Below are positions 62,119-64,000 of a DNA stretch of 64,000 bases, in pieces (position 1 is the stretch's first letter; every line of letters starts with the position of its first letter). The notes beneath the pieces are model-generated. The model did no database searches and had not been told where the DNA came from. It saw only the letters and a list, made by a program, of their open reading frames with translations. The DNA lies in NCBI RefSeq assembly GCF_026011735.1, contig NZ_BRVN01000003.1, positions 185,480 to 249,479 of the forward strand, given 5' to 3'. The position numbers were made by a program, and so were the translations under genes. This stretch comes from Dietzia sp. NCCP-2495. GTDB taxonomy: Bacteria; Actinomycetota; Actinomycetes; Mycobacteriales; Mycobacteriaceae.

Positions 62119-64000
62119 CTATCCCACGGTCGTCTCGTCGCGACCGGACACGACGGACCGATCGGAGCCGGAGACCTCGACCCCGGCGTGGGCGCCCGGA
62201 GTGTTCGGGACGTCCCCCGAGGCCCGCTCGGCGGCGGGCAGGTACTCCGGGTGACGCCACGTCACGGTGTACGCGATCGGCCCGTTCGGGAGCCAGGGCT
62301 GCTCGGCCACCACGTCGCGGACGTCGTAGTACCCGCGCTCGACCACGCCCAACGCGGCGTCGATGACCCGGTACTCGATGGTCTTCTTGTGGAGCGGCTG
62401 GGACTCGGTCCAGACGCTGATGAACTCGCCCGGCTCGAAGTTGCAGCGCTTCTGCACGGCGGCGATGGTGCGCTCGTCGAAGAGGTGGCCGTCGCCGAAC
62501 TGCCAGCCGTTGAAGAAGGTGCACATGACCTCGCCCTCCCGGAACCGGTAGTTCTCCATGCTGTCCAGGACCGACGGGAAGATCGACATGTGTCCGCGAC
62601 CCTGCGTGTTCATCATGCGGAACGCAGTGGTCTTCTGCAGGAACATCTCGGCACCGGCCTCGCCGAACAGTGCCGAAAGCTGATGCTTCGGCGAGGTCAT
62701 GGAGGTGACGAAGTCTGGGTTGTCAAGCTTGGCCTCGCACCCGTTGTTCCGGAAGGCCATGGTCGAGTTGGCCCAGTTGCCCGCGTACTGGCGCATGGAC
62801 ATGAGGAACGAGATCTTGTCGGGCATGAAGTTGCCGAGGATCGGCAGTGTCAGCGTGAGAACCGCGGCGACGATCGGGACCCAGGGGCTGCTGGCGTCCC
62901 ACAGGGCGTAGCCGTCGCCGGCGAAGAAGCCCAGGAACACGATCGGGGTCGCGAACACGTAGAAGAGGTTCCACTCCTGCGGCATGGCCAGGGCGAACAT
63001 CGAGTAGATGAACACGTGGAAGCACATCATGAACAGGGCGGCCAGAACCGCGACGGTCCAGTTGGTGGTGAACAGCAGGATGAGCGGGACCACGAATTCG
63101 ACGAACGTGCCCAGGACGTGCGCGGCGAAGAACGCCACCTTGGTGGGCCTGAGGTCGTTCGGTGCGTCCTTGTAGAGGGACCGGCGCAGGGCCTTGGACT
63201 TCATCACCGGCGCATTGGTGAGCATGGTCTGCACGGTCGGCGTGAAGTGCACCCCGATCTTGGACAGGAACGCGCCCCACCACACGGCGAACATCGCGAT
63301 CTTGGCCACGATGATCATGTCCGTGGCGCCCAGGCTCGACATGGTCAGCACGCCGAAGCCGAGCATGATCACCGAGTACTGCTCGGGACGGGAGGCGAGG
63401 TAGGTGATGCGGTCGCGCAGGCCCATCACGGCCTGGATCGCGACGTAGGCGATGAACGGCCACGCGGGCACGAGGCCGGCCTCGCTGTAGGCGGCCGCGG
63501 TCTGCTGTCCGGGGAGCACCAGGCCCAGAACCAGCACGCCGAGCATGGAGACGTACAGCATCACGTCGATCGCGCGACGCTCGTCGCCCTTGGTCAGCGG
63601 GACCTTGTCGCCCCACGGCGGCAGCCGCAGGGTGCCGGTCCGCATCCAGTAGCGGTAGCCGGCGGTGTTGGGCTTGAACTTGAACGCGAGTGGGCCCCAC
63701 GATTCGTTGAACCCGGTGGCGGACCAGAGGATCACCCAGATCATGGCCTTCTGGTAGACGATCAGCTCGCCCCACCAGGCGCCGAGGTCGGTCAGGGGGA
63801 GCCCCGGCGTGGAGAGGCCGATCGCGAGCCAGCCGCCGATGAAGAAGAACAGGCCCTTGATGAGGTACATCGAGTGCATGATCTTCGGCGCGCCGAAGCC
63901 GACCTCGACCCAGTGGTGGGCGAGGAGCCGCATGCGCTCGAAGACGGGGATCTCTTCGAACTTCTCCGGGTCGATATCAGGGATATCTGCGGTGAGGAAT
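62119..64000 (-). CDS. DUF3556 membrane protein (N-terminus beyond window)
   Basis: At least 627 residues; the frame is open to the window edge, and the last residues read FLTADIPDIDPEKFEEIPVFERM then LAHHWVEVGFGAPK, matching the known start of DUF3556 proteins, so only a few N-terminal residues are missing. About ten membrane spans (~30-420 of the visible part) are followed by a soluble C-terminal region (~425-627). The family is restricted mainly to Mycobacteriales; function unknown. Operon with the oxidoreductase gene. Confidence 0.85.
   Translation of the reverse strand, partial: FLTADIPDIDPEKFEEIPVFERMRLLAHHWVEVGFGAPKIMHSMYLIKGLFFFIGGWLAIGLSTPGLPLTDLGAWWGELIVYQKAMIWVILWSATGFNESWGPLAFKFKPNTAGYRYWMRTGTLRLPPWGDKVPLTKGDERRAIDVMLYVSMLGVLVLGLVLPGQQTAAAYSEAGLVPAWPFIAYVAIQAVMGLRDRITYLASRPEQYSVIMLGFGVLTMSSLGATDMIIVAKIAMFAVWWGAFLSKIGVHFTPTVQTMLTNAPVMKSKALRRSLYKDAPNDLRPTKVAFFAAHVLGTFVEFVVPLILLFTTNWTVAVLAALFMMCFHVFIYSMFALAMPQEWNLFYVFATPIVFLGFFAGDGYALWDASSPWVPIVAAVLTLTLPILGNFMPDKISFLMSMRQYAGNWANSTMAFRNNGCEAKLDNPDFVTSMTSPKHQLSALFGEAGAEMFLQKTTAFRMMNTQGRGHMSIFPSVLDSMENYRFREGEVMCTFFNGWQFGDGHLFDERTIAAVQKRCNFEPGEFISVWTESQPLHKKTIEYRVIDAALGVVERGYYDVRDVVAEQPWLPNGPIAYTVTWRHPEYLPAAERASGDVPNTPGAHAGVEVSGSDRSVVSGRDETTVG

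Overview
This window is high-GC actinobacterial DNA from a mycolic-acid-containing member of the Mycobacteriales, most likely Dietzia or a close relative. The genus is an inference. The group is supported by an antigen-85-type mycolyltransferase, a ugpAEBC-ordered glycerophospho-substrate importer, a mycofactocin-type SDR, and a maoC/fabG4/fadA2/fadE5 cluster arranged like Rv0241c-Rv0244c of Mycobacterium tuberculosis. Several genes also start 6-7 nt after a TANNNT box, the leaderless arrangement common in this group. I see no rRNA, tRNA, CRISPR array, prophage or complete insertion sequence. The nearest thing to a mobile gene is a DUF222/HNH (13E12-type) protein.

Layout. 0-7 kb: small hypotheticals, a pentapeptide-repeat protein, a DUF4395 membrane protein behind a TetR-type palindrome, an M13 zinc peptidase, a lipoprotein, a dehydrogenase-like protein and a secreted lipase. 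7-11.5 kb: the four-gene ABC importer ugpA-E-B-C on the minus strand. 11.6-13.6 kb: two tandem L,D-transpeptidases whose last 196 bp are identical. 13.6-14.2 kb: a gene-free region with a candidate structured small RNA, promoter and terminator. 14.2-19.4 kb: lipoproteins, a TetR regulator, small stress proteins, a universal stress protein and a 39-residue ORF. 19.4-24.5 kb: a pseudouridine synthase, an ABC exporter of the MacB/FtsX class and a TetR regulator. 24.7-27.4 kb: a fatty-acid desaturase with twin operator palindromes, a 41-residue ORF and an SDR. 27.5-30.7 kb: an NYN-domain protein and the HNH protein.

31.3-36.8 kb is envelope-related: a mycolyltransferase, a PspA-like protein with an unrecognised 483-residue partner, and a secreted Ser/Gly/Asp repeat protein behind a perfect CRP/GlxR-type palindrome. 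36.9-40.1 kb: a Nudix hydrolase, then a likely copper-delivery and dye-decolorising-peroxidase operon. 40.1-42.4 kb: two tandem secreted SGNH hydrolases with CRP-like palindromes at their starts. 42.5-49.5 kb: a KAS III enzyme, an SRPBCC protein, an MFS transporter overlapping a fructosamine kinase, and two tandem secreted glucose/sorbosone-type dehydrogenases.

49.7-59.4 kb: the fatty-acid cluster (maoC-fabG4 divergent from fadA2, then fadE5), with a VanW-family gene between fadA2 and fadE5. Divergent from fadE5 is a protein built of about eighteen 14-residue amphipathic repeats. 59.4-64 kb: a PucR-type regulator, a phytoene-desaturase-like oxidoreductase and a DUF3556 membrane protein cut by the window edge.

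Together the genes describe a lipid-consuming bacterium that spends much of this region on its envelope: secreted hydrolases and transpeptidases, mycolate transfer, import of phospholipid head groups, and beta-oxidation or reverse-beta-oxidation enzymes. The items most worth follow-up are the candidate sRNA at 13.9-14.1 kb, the 14-mer repeat protein at 57.9 kb, the repeat-rich secreted protein at 35.7 kb with its CRP-type site, and the two tiny membrane-peptide-like ORFs.
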